Shown: positions 36,944 to 51,747, counted from the stretch's first letter. The stretch is 64,000 bases of DNA from Hippasteria phrygiana (GCA_037893225.1 JAZGUH010000116.1:1302001-1366000), one strand, 5' to 3'. Numbers and translations: made by a program. The notes: generated by a model not told the origin, from the sequence alone.

Positions 36944-39900
36944 ATGAAATATCAACCAAATACAGTAATTTTGACATGTATGGATAGCTTAGATCTGGCG
37001 CTACATGTTGCAATCATCGGCGGCTTCCTAGAGTTAAAACTTGTGGAGAAAATTCAAACCTCGCAATGTTTATTTTCTTTCCGGCCAACATCTGTGTACA
37101 TGTTACCGTCTATTTATTGCTCCATGCATGTCAAATTCCCTGGGGTATGGACTTGCTTTATTCATTCATAATTGCATGAAATATCAACCAAATGCAGTAA
37201 TTTTGACATGTATGGATAGCTTAGATCTGGCGCTACATGTTGCAATTATCGGCGGCTTCTTAGAGTTAACACTTGTGGAGAAAATTCAAACCTCGCAATG
37301 TTTATTTTCTTTCCGGCCAACATCTGTGTGCATATTACCTTCTATTTATTGCTCCATGCCTGTCAAATTCCCTAGGGTATGACTTGCTTTACTCATTCAT
37401 AATTGCATGAAATATCAACCAAATGCAGTAATTTTGACATATATGGATAGCTTAGATCTGGCGCTACATGTTGCAATTATCGGCGGCTTCTTAGAGTTAA
37501 CACTTGTGGAGAAAATTCAAACCTCGCAATGTTTATTTTCTTTCCGGCCAACATCTGTGTGCATATTACCTTCTATTTATTGCTCCATGCCTGTCAAATT
37601 CCCTAGGGTATGACTTGCTTTACTCATTCATAATTGCATGAAATATCAACCAAATACAGTAATTTTGACATGTATGGATAGCTTAGATCTGGCGCTACAT
37701 GTTGCAATCATCGGCGGCTTCCTAGAGTTAAAACTTGTGGAGAAAATTCAAACCTCGCAATGTTTATTTTCTTTCCGGCCAACATCTGTGTACATGTTAC
37801 CGTCTATTTATTGCTCCATGCCTGTCAAATTCCCTAGGGTATGACTTGCTTTACTCATTCATAATTGCATGAAATATCAACCAAATACAGTAATTTTGAC
37901 ATGTATGGATAGCTTAGATCTGGCGCTACATGTTGCAATCATCGGCGGCTTCCTAGAGTTAAAACTTGTGGAGAAAATTCAAACCTCGCAATGTTTATTT
38001 TCTTTCCGGCCAACATCTGTGTACATGTTACCGTCTATTTATTGCTCCATGCATGTCAAATTCCCTGGGGTATGGACTTGCTTTATTCATTCATAATTGC
38101 ATGAAATATCAACCAAATGCAGTAATTTTGACATGTATGGATAGCTTAGATCTGGCGCTACATGTTGCAATTATCGGCGGCTTCTTAGAGTTAACACTTG
38201 TGGAGAAAATTCAAACCTCGCAATGTTTATTTTCTTTCCGGCCAACATCTGTGTGCATATTACCTTCTATTTATTGCTCCATGCCTGTCAAATTCCCTAG
38301 GGTATGACTTGCTTTACTCATTCATAATTGCATGAAATATCAACCAAATACAGTAATTTTGACATGTATGGATAGCTTAGATCTGGCGCTACATGTTGCA
38401 ACCATCGGCGGCTTCCTAGAGTTAAAACTTGTGGAGAAAATTCAAACCTCGCAATGTTTATTTTCTTTCCGGCCAACATCTGTGTACATGTTACCGTCTA
38501 TTTATTGCTCCATGCATGTCAAATTCCCTGGGGTATGGACTTGCTTTATTCATTCATAATTGCATGAAATATCAACCAAATGCAGTAATTTTGACATGTA
38601 TGGATAGCTTAGATCTGGCGCTACATGTTGCAATTATCGGCGGCTTCTTAGAGTTAACACTTGTGGAGAAAATTCAAACCTCGCAATGTTTATTTTCTTT
38701 CCGGCCAACATCTGTGTGCATATTACCTTCTATTTATTGCTCCATGCCTGTCAAATTCCCTAGGGTATGACTTGCTTTACTCATTCATAATTGCATGAAA
38801 TATCAACCAAATGCAGTAATTTTGACATATATGGATAGCTTAGATCTGGCGCTACATGTTGCAATTATCGGCGGCTTCTTAGAGTTAACACTTGTGGAGA
38901 AAATTCAAACCTCGCAATGTTTATTTTCTTTCCGGCCAACATCTGTGTGCATATTACCTTCTATTTATTGCTCCATGCCTGTCAAATTCCCTAGGGTATG
39001 ACTTGCTTTACTCATTCATAATTGCATGAAATATCAACCAAATACAGTAATTTTGACATGTATGGATAGCTTAGATCTGGCGCTACATGTTGCAATCATC
39101 GGCGGCTTCCTAGAGTTAAAACTTGTGGAGAAAATTCAAACCTCGCAATGTTTATTTTCTTTCTGGCCAACATCTGTGTGCATATTACCTTCTATTTATT
39201 GCTCCATGCCTGTCAAATTCCCTAGGGTATGACTTGCTTTACTCATTCATAATTGCATGAAATATCAACCAAATACAGTAATTTTGACATGTATGGATAG
39301 CTTAGATCTGGCGCTACATGTTGCAATCATCGGCGGCTTCCTAGAGTTAAAACTTGTGGAGAAAATTCAAACCTCGCAATGTTTATTTTCTTTCCGGCCA
39401 ACATCTGTGTACATGTTACCGTCTATTTATTGCTCCATGCATGTCAAATTCCCTGGGGTATGGACTTGCTTTATTCATTCATAATTGCATGAAATATCAA
39501 CCAAATGCAGTAATTTTGACATGTATGGATAGCTTAGATCTGGCGCTACATGTTGCAATTATCGGCGGCTTCTTAGAGTTAACACTTGTGGATAAAATTC
39601 AAACCTCGCAATGTTTATTTTCTTTCCGGCCAACATCTGTGTGCATATTACCTTCTATTTATTGCTCCATGCCTGTCAAATTCCCTAGGGTATGACTTGC
39701 TTTACTCATTCATAATTGCATGAAATATCAACCAAATACAGTAATTTTGACATGTATGGATAGCTTAGATCTGGCGCTACATGTTGCAACCATCGGCGGC
39801 TTCCTAGAGTTAAAACTTGTGGAGAAAATTCAAACCTCGCAATGTTTATTTTCTTTCCGGCCAACATCTGTGTACATGTTACCGTCTATTTATTGCTCCA

Positions 39901-40182
39901 TGCATGTCAAATTCCCTGGGGTATGGACTTGCTTTATTCATTCATAATTGCATGAAATATCAACCAAATGCAGTAATTTTGACATGTATGGATAGCTTAG
40001 ATCTGGCGCTACATGTTGCAATTATCGGCGGCTTCTTAGAGTTAACACTTGTGGAGAAAATTCAAACCTCGCAATGTTTATTTTCTTTCCGGCCAACATC
40101 TGTGTGCATATTACCTTCTATTTATTGCTCCATGCCTGTCAAATTCCCTAGGGTATGACTTGCTTTACTCATTCATAATTGC
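36944..40182. repeat. Zone 2 14-monomer HOR (3,239 bp), copy 2
   Basis: Order: A, Be, By, C, A, Be, At, Be, By, Cw, A, Bd, At, Be. It is repeated at 42,727-45,965, 5,783 bp downstream. With the following 11-monomer unit it forms a 25-monomer unit that is duplicated as a whole. Confidence 0.9.
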
Positions 40183-42726
40183 ATGAAATATCAACCAAAT
40201 GCAGTAATTTTGACATGTATGGATAGCTTAGATCTGGCGCTACATGTTGCAATTATCGGCGGCTTCTTAGAGTTAACACTTGTGGAGAAAATTCAAACCT
40301 CGCAATGTTTATTTTCTTTCCGGCCAACATCTGTGTGCATATTACCTTCTATTTATTGCTCCATGCCTGTCAAATTCCCTAGGGTATGACTTGCTTTACT
40401 CATTCATAATTGCATGAAATATCAACCAAATGCAGTAATTTTGACATATATGGATAGCTTAGATCTGGCGCTACATGTTGCAATTATCGGCGGCTTCTTA
40501 GAGTTAACACTTGTGGAGAAAATTCAAACCTCGCAATGTTTATTTTCTTTCCGGCCAACATCTGTGTGCATATTACCTTCTATTTATTGCTCCATGCCTG
40601 TCAAATTCCCTAGGGTATGACTTGCTTTACTCATTCATAATTGCATGAAATATCAACCAAATACAGTAATTTTGACAAGTATGGATAGCTTAGATCTGGC
40701 GCTACATGTTGCAATCATCGGCGGCTTCCTAGAGTTAAAACTTGTGGAGAAAATTCAAACCTCGCAATGTTTATTTTCTTTCCGGCCAACATCTGTGTAC
40801 ATGTTACCGTCTATTTATTGCTCCATGCCTGTCAAATTCCCTAGGGTATGACTTGCTTTACTCATTCATAATTGCATGAAATATCAACCAAATACAGTAA
40901 TTTTGACATGTATGGATAGCTTAGATCTGGCGCTACATGTTGCAATCATCGGCGGCTTCCTAGAGTTAAAACTTGTGGAGAAAATTCAAACCTCGCAATG
41001 TTTATTTTCTTTCCGGCCAACATCTGTGTACATGTTACCGTCTATTTATTGCTCCATGCATGTCAAATTCCCTGGGGTATGGACTTGCTTTATTCATTCA
41101 TAATTGCATGAAATATCAACCAAATGCAGTAATTTTGACATGTATGGATAGCTTAGATCTGGCGCTACATGTTGCAATTATCGGCGGCTTCTTAGAGTTA
41201 ACACTTGTGGAGAAAATTCAAACCTCGCAATGTTTATTTTCTTTCCGGCCAACATCTGTGTGCATATTACCTTCTATTTATTGCTCCATGCCTGTCAAAT
41301 TCCCTAGGGTATGACTTGCTTTACTCATTCATAATTGCATGAAATATCAACCAAATACAGTAATTTTGACATGTATGGATAACTTAGATCTGGCGCTACA
41401 TGTTGCAATCATCGGCGGCTTCCTAGAGTTAAAACTTGTGGAGAAAATTCAAACCTCGCAATGTTTATTTTCTTTCCGGCCAACATCTGTGTACATGTTA
41501 CCGTCTATTTATTGCTCCGTGCCTGTCAAATTCCCTAGGGTATGACTTGCTTTACTCATTCATAATTGCATGAAATATCAACCAAATACAGTAATTTTGA
41601 CATGTATGGATAGCTTAGATCTGGCGCTACATGTTGCAATCATCGGCGGCTTCCTAGAGTTAAAACTTGTGGAGAAAATTCAAACCTCGCAATGTTTATT
41701 TTCTTTCCGGCCAACATCTGTGTACATGTTACCGTCTATTTATTGCTCCATGCCTGTCAAATTCCCTAGGGTATGACTTGCTTTACTCATTCATAATTGC
41801 ATGAAATATCAACCAAATACAGTAATTTTGACATGTATGGATAGCTTAGATCTGGCGCTACATGTTGCAATCATCGGCGGCTTCCTAGAGTTAAAACTTG
41901 TGGAGAAAATTCAAACCTCGCAATGTTTATTTTCTTTCCGGCCAACATCTGTGTACATGTTACCGTCTATTTATTGCTCCATGCATGTCAAATTCCCTGG
42001 GGTATGGACTTGCTTTATTCATTCATAATTGCATGAAATATCAACCAAATGCAGTAATTTTGACATGTATGGATAGCTTAGATCTGGCGCTACATGTTGC
42101 AATTATCGGCGGCTTCTTAGAGTTAACACTTGTGGATAAAATTCAAACCTCGCAATGTTTATTTTCTTTCCGGCCAACATCTGTGTGCATATTACCTTCT
42201 ATTTATTGCTCCATGCCTGTCAAATTCCCTAGGGTATGACTTGCTTTACTCATTCATAATTGCATGAAATATCAACCAAATACAGTAATTTTGACATGTA
42301 TGGATAGCTTAGATCTGGCGCTACATGTTGCAACCATCGGCGGCTTCCTAGAGTTAAAACTTGTGGAGAAAATTCAAACCTCGCAATGTTTATTTTCTTT
42401 CCGGCCAACATCTGTGTACATGTTACCGTCTATTTATTGCTCCATGCATGTCAAATTCCCTGGGGTATGGACTTGCTTTATTCATTCATAATTGCATGAA
42501 ATATCAACCAAATGCAGTAATTTTGACATGTATGGATAGCTTAGATCTGGCGCTACATGTTGCAATTATCGGCGGCTTCTTAGAGTTAACACTTGTGGAG
42601 AAAATTCAAACCTCGCAATGTTTATTTTCTTTCCGGCCAACATCTGTGTGCATATTACCTTCTATTTATTGCTCCATGCCTGTCAAATTCCCTAGGGTAT
42701 GACTTGCTTTACTCATTCATAATTGC
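40183..42726. repeat. 11-monomer HOR, copy 1 (2,544 bp)
   Basis: Order: Be, By, Cs, A, Be, N, C, A, Bd, At, Be. The Cs monomer at 40,645 has CAAGTATGG. The N monomer at 41,339 is followed by a C monomer, the same neighbours as at 1,079 but without AAATATGAACC. Repeated at 45,966 and in part at 48,510. Confidence 0.9.
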
Positions 42727-45700
42727 ATGAAATATCAACCAAATACAGTAATTTTGACATGTATGGATAGCTTAGATCTGGCGCTACATGTTGCAATCAT
42801 CGGCGGCTTCCTAGAGTTAAAACTTGTGGAGAAAATTCAAACCTCGCAATGTTTATTTTCTTTCCGGCCAACATCTGTGTACATGTTACCGTCTATTTAT
42901 TGCTCCATGCATGTCAAATTCCCTGGGGTATGGACTTGCTTTATTCATTCATAATTGCATGAAATATCAACCAAATGCAGTAATTTTGACATGTATGGAT
43001 AGCTTAGATCTGGCGCTACATGTTGCAATTATCGGCGGCTTCTTAGAGTTAACACTTGTGGAGAAAATTCAAACCTCGCAATGTTTATTTTCTTTCCGGC
43101 CAACATCTGTGTGCATATTACCTTCTATTTATTGCTCCATGCCTGTCAAATTCCCTAGGGTATGACTTGCTTTACTCATTCATAATTGCATGAAATATCA
43201 ACCAAATGCAGTAATTTTGACATATATGGATAGCTTAGATCTGGCGCTACATGTTGCAATTATCGGCGGCTTCTTAGAGTTAACACTTGTGGAGAAAATT
43301 CAAACCTCGCAATGTTTATTTTCTTTCCGGCCAACATCTGTGTGCATATTACCTTCTATTTATTGCTCCATGCCTGTCAAATTCCCTAGGGTATGACTTG
43401 CTTTACTCATTCATAATTGCATGAAATATCAACCAAATACAGTAATTTTGACATGTATGGATAGCTTAGATCTGGCGCTACATGTTGCAATCATCGGCGG
43501 CTTCCTAGAGTTAAAACTTGTGGAGAAAATTCAAACCTCGCAATGTTTATTTTCTTTCCGGCCAACATCTGTGTACATGTTACCGTCTATTTATTGCTCC
43601 ATGCCTGTCAAATTCCCTAGGGTATGACTTGCTTTACTCATTCATAATTGCATGAAATATCAACCAAATACAGTAATTTTGACATGTATGGATAGCTTAG
43701 ATCTGGCGCTACATGTTGCAATCATCGGCGGCTTCCTAGAGTTAAAACTTGTGGAGAAAATTCAAACCTCGCAATGTTTATTTTCTTTCCGGCCAACATC
43801 TGTGTACATGTTACCGTCTATTTATTGCTCCATGCATGTCAAATTCCCTGGGGTATGGACTTGCTTTATTCATTCATAATTGCATGAAATATCAACCAAA
43901 TGCAGTAATTTTGACATGTATGGATAGCTTAGATCTGGCGCTACATGTTGCAATTATCGGCGGCTTCTTAGAGTTAACACTTGTGGAGAAAATTCAAACC
44001 TCGCAATGTTTATTTTCTTTCCGGCCAACATCTGTGTGCATATTACCTTCTATTTATTGCTCCATGCCTGTCAAATTCCCTAGGGTATGACTTGCTTTAC
44101 TCATTCATAATTGCATGAAATATCAACCAAATACAGTAATTTTGACATGTATGGATAGCTTAGATCTGGCGCTACATGTTGCAACCATCGGCGGCTTCCT
44201 AGAGTTAAAACTTGTGGAGAAAATTCAAACCTCGCAATGTTTATTTTCTTTCCGGCCAACATCTGTGTACATGTTACCGTCTATTTATTGCTCCATGCAT
44301 GTCAAATTCCCTGGGGTATGGACTTGCTTTATTCATTCATAATTGCATGAAATATCAACCAAATGCAGTAATTTTGACATGTATGGATAGCTTAGATCTG
44401 GCGCTACATGTTGCAATTATCGGCGGCTTCTTAGAGTTAACACTTGTGGAGAAAATTCAAACCTCGCAATGTTTATTTTCTTTCCGGCCAACATCTGTGT
44501 GCATATTACCTTCTATTTATTGCTCCATGCCTGTCAAATTCCCTAGGGTATGACTTGCTTTACTCATTCATAATTGCATGAAATATCAACCAAATGCAGT
44601 AATTTTGACATATATGGATAGCTTAGATCTGGCGCTACATGTTGCAATTATCGGCGGCTTCTTAGAGTTAACACTTGTGGAGAAAATTCAAACCTCGCAA
44701 TGTTTATTTTCTTTCCGGCCAACATCTGTGTGCATATTACCTTCTATTTATTGCTCCATGCCTGTCAAATTCCCTAGGGTATGACTTGCTTTACTCATTC
44801 ATAATTGCATGAAATATCAACCAAATACAGTAATTTTGACATGTATGGATAGCTTAGATCTGGCGCTACATGTTGCAATCATCGGCGGCTTCCTAGAGTT
44901 AAAACTTGTGGAGAAAATTCAAACCTCGCAATGTTTATTTTCTTTCTGGCCAACATCTGTGTGCATATTACCTTCTATTTATTGCTCCATGCCTGTCAAA
45001 TTCCCTAGGGTATGACTTGCTTTACTCATTCATAATTGCATGAAATATCAACCAAATACAGTAATTTTGACATGTATGGATAGCTTAGATCTGGCGCTAC
45101 ATGTTGCAATCATCGGCGGCTTCCTAGAGTTAAAACTTGTGGAGAAAATTCAAACCTCGCAATGTTTATTTTCTTTCCGGCCAACATCTGTGTACATGTT
45201 ACCGTCTATTTATTGCTCCATGCATGTCAAATTCCCTGGGGTATGGACTTGCTTTATTCATTCATAATTGCATGAAATATCAACCAAATGCAGTAATTTT
45301 GACATGTATGGATAGCTTAGATCTGGCGCTACATGTTGCAATTATCGGCGGCTTCTTAGAGTTAACACTTGTGGATAAAATTCAAACCTCGCAATGTTTA
45401 TTTTCTTTCCGGCCAACATCTGTGTGCATATTACCTTCTATTTATTGCTCCATGCCTGTCAAATTCCCTAGGGTATGACTTGCTTTACTCATTCATAATT
45501 GCATGAAATATCAACCAAATACAGTAATTTTGACATGTATGGATAGCTTAGATCTGGCGCTACATGTTGCAACCATCGGCGGCTTCCTAGAGTTAAAACT
45601 TGTGGAGAAAATTCAAACCTCGCAATGTTTATTTTCTTTCCGGCCAACATCTGTGTACATGTTACCGTCTATTTATTGCTCCATGCATGTCAAATTCCCT

Positions 45701-45965
45701 GGGGTATGGACTTGCTTTATTCATTCATAATTGCATGAAATATCAACCAAATGCAGTAATTTTGACATGTATGGATAGCTTAGATCTGGCGCTACATGTT
45801 GCAATTATCGGCGGCTTCTTAGAGTTAACACTTGTGGAGAAAATTCAAACCTCGCAATGTTTATTTTCTTTCCGGCCAACATCTGTGTGCATATTACCTT
45901 CTATTTATTGCTCCATGCCTGTCAAATTCCCTAGGGTATGACTTGCTTTACTCATTCATAATTGC
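42727..45965. repeat. Zone 2 14-monomer HOR (3,239 bp), copy 3
   Basis: Same order as 36,944-40,182. I noticed no difference in any diagnostic motif between the two. It is the first part of the second 25-monomer copy (42,727-48,509). Confidence 0.9.
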
Positions 45966-48509
45966 ATGAAATATCAACCAAATGCAGTAATTTTGACATG
46001 TATGGATAGCTTAGATCTGGCGCTACATGTTGCAATTATCGGCGGCTTCTTAGAGTTAACACTTGTGGAGAAAATTCAAACCTCGCAATGTTTATTTTCT
46101 TTCCGGCCAACATCTGTGTGCATATTACCTTCTATTTATTGCTCCATGCCTGTCAAATTCCCTAGGGTATGACTTGCTTTACTCATTCATAATTGCATGA
46201 AATATCAACCAAATGCAGTAATTTTGACATATATGGATAGCTTAGATCTGGCGCTACATGTTGCAATTATCGGCGGCTTCTTAGAGTTAACACTTGTGGA
46301 GAAAATTCAAACCTCGCAATGTTTATTTTCTTTCCGGCCAACATCTGTGTGCATATTACCTTCTATTTATTGCTCCATGCCTGTCAAATTCCCTTGGGTA
46401 TGACTTGCTTTACTCATTCATAATTGCATGAAATATCAACCAAATACAGTAATTTTGACAAGTATGGATAGCTTAGATCTGGCGCTACATGTTGCAATCA
46501 TCGGCGGCTTCCTAGAGTTAAAACTTGTGGAGAAAATTCAAACCTCGCAATGTTTATTTTCTTTCCGGCCAACATCTGTGTACATGTTACCGTCTATTTA
46601 TTGCTCCATGCCTGTCAAATTCCCTAGGGTATGACTTGCTTTACTCATTCATAATTGCATGAAATATCAACCAAATACAGTAATTTTGACATGTATGGAT
46701 AGCTTAGATCTGGCGCTACATGTTGCAATCATCGGCGGCTTCCTAGAGTTAAAACTTGTGGAGAAAATTCAAACCTCGCAATGTTTATTTTCTTTCCGGC
46801 CAACATCTGTGTACATGTTACCGTCTATTTATTGCTCCATGCATGTCAAATTCCCTGGGGTATGGACTTGCTTTATTCATTCATAATTGCATGAAATATC
46901 AACCAAATGCAGTAATTTTGACATGTATGGATAGCTTAGATCTGGCGCTACATGTTGCAATTATCGGCGGCTTCTTAGAGTTAACACTTGTGGAGAAAAT
47001 TCAAACCTCGCAATGTTTATTTTCTTTCCGGCCAACATCTGTGTGCATATTACCTTCTATTTATTGCTCCATGCCTGTCAAATTCCCTAGGGTATGACTT
47101 GCTTTACTCATTCATAATTGCATGAAATATCAACCAAATACAGTAATTTTGACATGTATGGATAACTTAGATCTGGCGCTACATGTTGCAATCATCGGCG
47201 GCTTCCTAGAGTTAAAACTTGTGGAGAAAATTCAAACCTCGCAATGTTTATTTTCTTTCCGGCCAACATCTGTGTACATGTTACCGTCTATTTATTGCTC
47301 CGTGCCTGTCAAATTCCCTAGGGTATGACTTGCTTTACTCATTCATAATTGCATGAAATATCAACCAAATACAGTAATTTTGACATGTATGGATAGCTTA
47401 GATCTGGCGCTACATGTTGCAATCATCGGCGGCTTCCTAGAGTTAAAACTTGTGGAGAAAATTCAAACCTCGCAATGTTTATTTTCTTTCCGGCCAACAT
47501 CTGTGTACATGTTACCGTCTATTTATTGCTCCATGCCTGTCAAATTCCCTAGGGTATGACTTGCTTTACTCATTCATAATTGCATGAAATATCAACCAAA
47601 TACAGTAATTTTGACATGTATGGATAGCTTAGATCTGGCGCTACATGTTGCAATCATCGGCGGCTTCCTAGAGTTAAAACTTGTGGAGAAAATTCAAACC
47701 TCGCAATGTTTATTTTCTTTCCGGCCAACATCTGTGTACATGTTACCGTCTATTTATTGCTCCATGCATGTCAAATTCCCTGGGGTATGGACTTGCTTTA
47801 TTCATTCATAATTGCATGAAATATCAACCAAATGCAGTAATTTTGACATGTATGGATAGCTTAGATCTGGCGCTACATGTTGCAATTATCGGCGGCTTCT
47901 TAGAGTTAACACTTGTGGATAAAATTCAAACCTCGCAATGTTTATTTTCTTTCCGGCCAACATCTGTGTGCATATTACCTTCTATTTATTGCTCCATGCC
48001 TGTCAAATTCCCTAGGGTATGACTTGCTTTACTCATTCATAATTGCATGAAATATCAACCAAATACAGTAATTTTGACATGTATGGATAGCTTAGATCTG
48101 GCGCTACATGTTGCAACCATCGGCGGCTTCCTAGAGTTAAAACTTGTGGAGAAAATTCAAACCTCGCAATGTTTATTTTCTTTCCGGCCAACATCTGTGT
48201 ACATGTTACCGTCTATTTATTGCTCCATGCATGTCAAATTCCCTGGGGTATGGACTTGCTTTATTCATTCATAATTGCATGAAATATCAACCAAATGCAG
48301 TAATTTTGACATGTATGGATAGCTTAGATCTGGCGCTACATGTTGCAATTATCGGCGGCTTCTTAGAGTTAACACTTGTGGAGAAAATTCAAACCTCGCA
48401 ATGTTTATTTTCTTTCCGGCCAACATCTGTGTGCATATTACCTTCTATTTATTGCTCCATGCCTGTCAAATTCCCTAGGGTATGACTTGCTTTACTCATT
48501 CATAATTGC
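45966..48509. repeat. 11-monomer HOR, copy 2 (2,544 bp)
   Basis: Same order as 40,183-42,726. The one difference I noticed is in the By monomer, which has CCCTTGGG here (T at 46,395) against CCCTAGGG (A at 40,612). Confidence 0.9.
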
Positions 48510-50359
48510 ATGAAATATCAACCAAATGCAGTAATTTTGACATGTATGGATAGCTTAGATCTGGCGCTACATGTTGCAATTATCGGCGGCTTCTTAGAGT
48601 TAACACTTGTGGAGAAAATTCAAACCTCGCAATGTTTATTTTCTTTCCGGCCAACATCTGTGTGCATATTACCTTCTATTTATTGCTCCATGCCTGTCAA
48701 ATTCCCTAGGGTATGACTTGCTTTACTCATTCATAATTGCATGAAATATCAACCAAATGCAGTAATTTTGACATATATGGATAGCTTAGATCTGGCGCTA
48801 CATGTTGCAATTATCGGCGGCTTCTTAGAGTTAACACTTGTGGAGAAAATTCAAACCTCGCAATGTTTATTTTCTTTCCGGCCAACATCTGTGTGCATAT
48901 TACCTTCTATTTATTGCTCCATGCCTGTCAAATTCCCTAGGGTATGACTTGCTTTACTCATTCATAATTGCATGAAATATCAACCAAATACAGTAATTTT
49001 GACAAGTATGGATAGCTTAGATCTGGCGCTACATGTTGCAATCATCGGCGGCTTCCTAGAGTTAAAACTTGTGGAGAAAATTCAAACCTCGCAATGTTTA
49101 TTTTCTTTCCGGCCAACATCTGTGTACATGTTACCGTCTATTTATTGCTCCATGCCTGTCAAATTCCCTAGGGTATGACTTGCTTTACTCATTCATAATT
49201 GCATGAAATATCAACCAAATACAGTAATTTTGACATGTATGGATAGCTTAGATCTGGCGCTACATGTTGCAATCATCGGCGGCTTCCTAGAGTTAAAACT
49301 TGTGGAGAAAATTCAAACCTCGCAATGTTTATTTTCTTTCCGGCCAACATCTGTGTACATGTTACCGTCTATTTATTGCTCCATGCATGTCAAATTCCCT
49401 GGGGTATGGACTTGCTTTATTCATTCATAATTGCATGAAATATCAACCAAATGCAGTAATTTTGACATGTATGGATAGCTTAGATCTGGCGCTACATGTT
49501 GCAATTATCGGCGGCTTCTTAGAGTTAACACTTGTGGAGAAAATTCAAACCTCGCAATGTTTATTTTCTTTCCGGCCAACATCTGTGTGCATATTACCTT
49601 CTATTTATTGCTCCATGCCTGTCAAATTCCCTAGGGTATGACTTGCTTTACTCATTCATAATTGCATGAAATATCAACCAAATACAGTAATTTTGACATG
49701 TATGGATAACTTAGATCTGGCGCTACATGTTGCAATCATCGGCGGCTTCCTAGAGTTAAAACTTGTGGAGAAAATTCAAACCTCGCAATGTTTATTTTCT
49801 TTCCGGCCAACATCTGTGTACATGTTACCGTCTATTTATTGCTCCGTGCCTGTCAAATTCCCTAGGGTATGACTTGCTTTACTCATTCATAATTGCATGA
49901 AATATCAACCAAATACAGTAATTTTGACATGTATGGATAGCTTAGATCTGGCGCTACATGTTGCAATCATCGGCGGCTTCCTAGAGTTAAAACTTGTGGA
50001 GAAAATTCAAACCTCGCAATGTTTATTTTCTTTCCGGCCAACATCTGTGTACATGTTACCGTCTATTTATTGCTCCATGCCTGTCAAATTCCCTAGGGTA
50101 TGACTTGCTTTACTCATTCATAATTGCATGAAATATCAACCAAATACAGTAATTTTGACATGTATGGATAGCTTAGATCTGGCGCTACATGTTGCAATCA
50201 TCGGCGGCTTCCTAGAGTTAAAACTTGTGGAGAAAATTCAAACCTCGCAATGTTTATTTTCTTTCCGGCCAACATCTGTGTACATGTTACCGTCTATTTA
50301 TTGCTCCATGCATGTCAAATTCCCTGGGGTATGGACTTGCTTTATTCATTCATAATTGC
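48510..50359. repeat. 11-monomer HOR, copy 3, first eight monomers
   Basis: Order: Be, By, Cs, A, Be, N, C, A, directly after copy 2. The expected Bd, At, Be ending is missing. Instead a Be (50,360-50,590) leads into the zone 3 cassette. This is the junction between zones 2 and 3. Confidence 0.88.
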
Positions 50360-50590
50360 ATGAAATATCAACCAAATGCAGTAATTTTGACATGTATGGA
50401 TAGCTTAGATCTGGCGCTACATGTTGCAATTATCGGCGGCTTCTTAGAGTTAACACTTGTGGAGAAAATTCAAACCTCGCAATGTTTATTTTCTTTCCGG
50501 CCAACATCTGTGTGCATATTACCTTCTATTTATTGCTCCATGCCTGTCAAATTCCCTAGGGTATGACTTGCTTTACTCATTCATAATTGC

Positions 50591-51747
50591 ATGAAATATC
50601 AACCAAATACAGTAATTTTGACATGTATGGATAACTTAGATCTGGCGCTACATGTTGCAATCATCGGCGGCTTCCTAGAGTTAAAACTTGTGGAGAAAAT
50701 TCAAACCTCGCAATGTTTATTTTCTTTCCGGCCAACATCTGTGTACATGTTACCGTCTATTTATTGCTCCATGCATGTCAAATTCCCTGGGGTATGGACT
50801 AGCTTTACTCATTCATAATTGCATGAAATATCAACCAAATTCAGTAATTTTGACATGTATGGATAGCTTAGATCTGGCGCTACATGTTGCAATTATCGGC
50901 GGCTTCTTAGAGTTAACACTTGTGGAGAAAATTCAAACCTCGCAATGTTTATTTTCTTTCCGGCCAACATCTGTGTACATATAACCGTCTATTTATTGCT
51001 CCATGCATGTCAAATTCCCTGGGGTATGGACTTGCTTTATTCATTCATAATTGCATGGAATATCAACCAAATGCAGTAATTTTGACATGTATGGATAGCT
51101 TAGATCTGGCGCTACATGTTGCAATCATCGGCGGCTTCCTAGAGTTAAACATTGTGGAGAAAATTCAAACCTCGCAATGTTTATTTTCTTTCCGGCCAAC
51201 ATCTGTGTACATGTTACCGTCTATTTATTGCTCCATGCCTGTCAAATTCCCTGGGGTATGACTTGCTTTACTCATTCATAATTGCATGAAATATCAACCA
51301 AATTCAGTAATTTTGACATGTATGGATAGCTTAGACCTGGCGCTACATGTTGCAATTATCGGCGGCTTCTTAGAGTTAACACTTGTGGAGAAAATTCAAA
51401 CCTCGCAATGTTTATTTTCTTTCCGGCCAACATCTGTGTGCATATTACCTTCTATTTATTGCTCCATGCCTGTCAAATTCCCTTGGGTATGACTTGCTTT
51501 ACTCATTCATAATTGCATGAAATATCAACCAAATACAGTAATTTTGACATGTATGGATAGCTTAGATCTGGCGCTACATGTTGCAATCATCGGCGGCTTC
51601 CTAGAGTTAAAACTTGTGGAGAAAATTCAAACCTCGCAATGTTTATTTTCTTTCCGGCCAACATCTGTGTACATGTTACCGTCTATTTATTGCTCCATGC
51701 CTGTCAAATTCCCTTGGGTATGACTTGCTTTACTCATTCATAATTGC
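50591..51747. repeat. Zone 3 five-monomer cassette, copy 1 (1,157 bp)
   Basis: Five monomers: an A-tailed monomer with GATAAC and GGACTAGC; X with ATTCAG and ACATATAACC; M with GCATGGAATAT and GTTAAACATTG; a B-like p monomer with ATTCAG and GACCTGG; and a C-like p monomer. Copies follow at 54,985, 57,530 and 62,388, each exactly 1,157 bp. The M monomer here ends in CCCTGGGG with TATGAC, unlike the copy at 55,449, which has CCCTAGGG. Confidence 0.9.
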
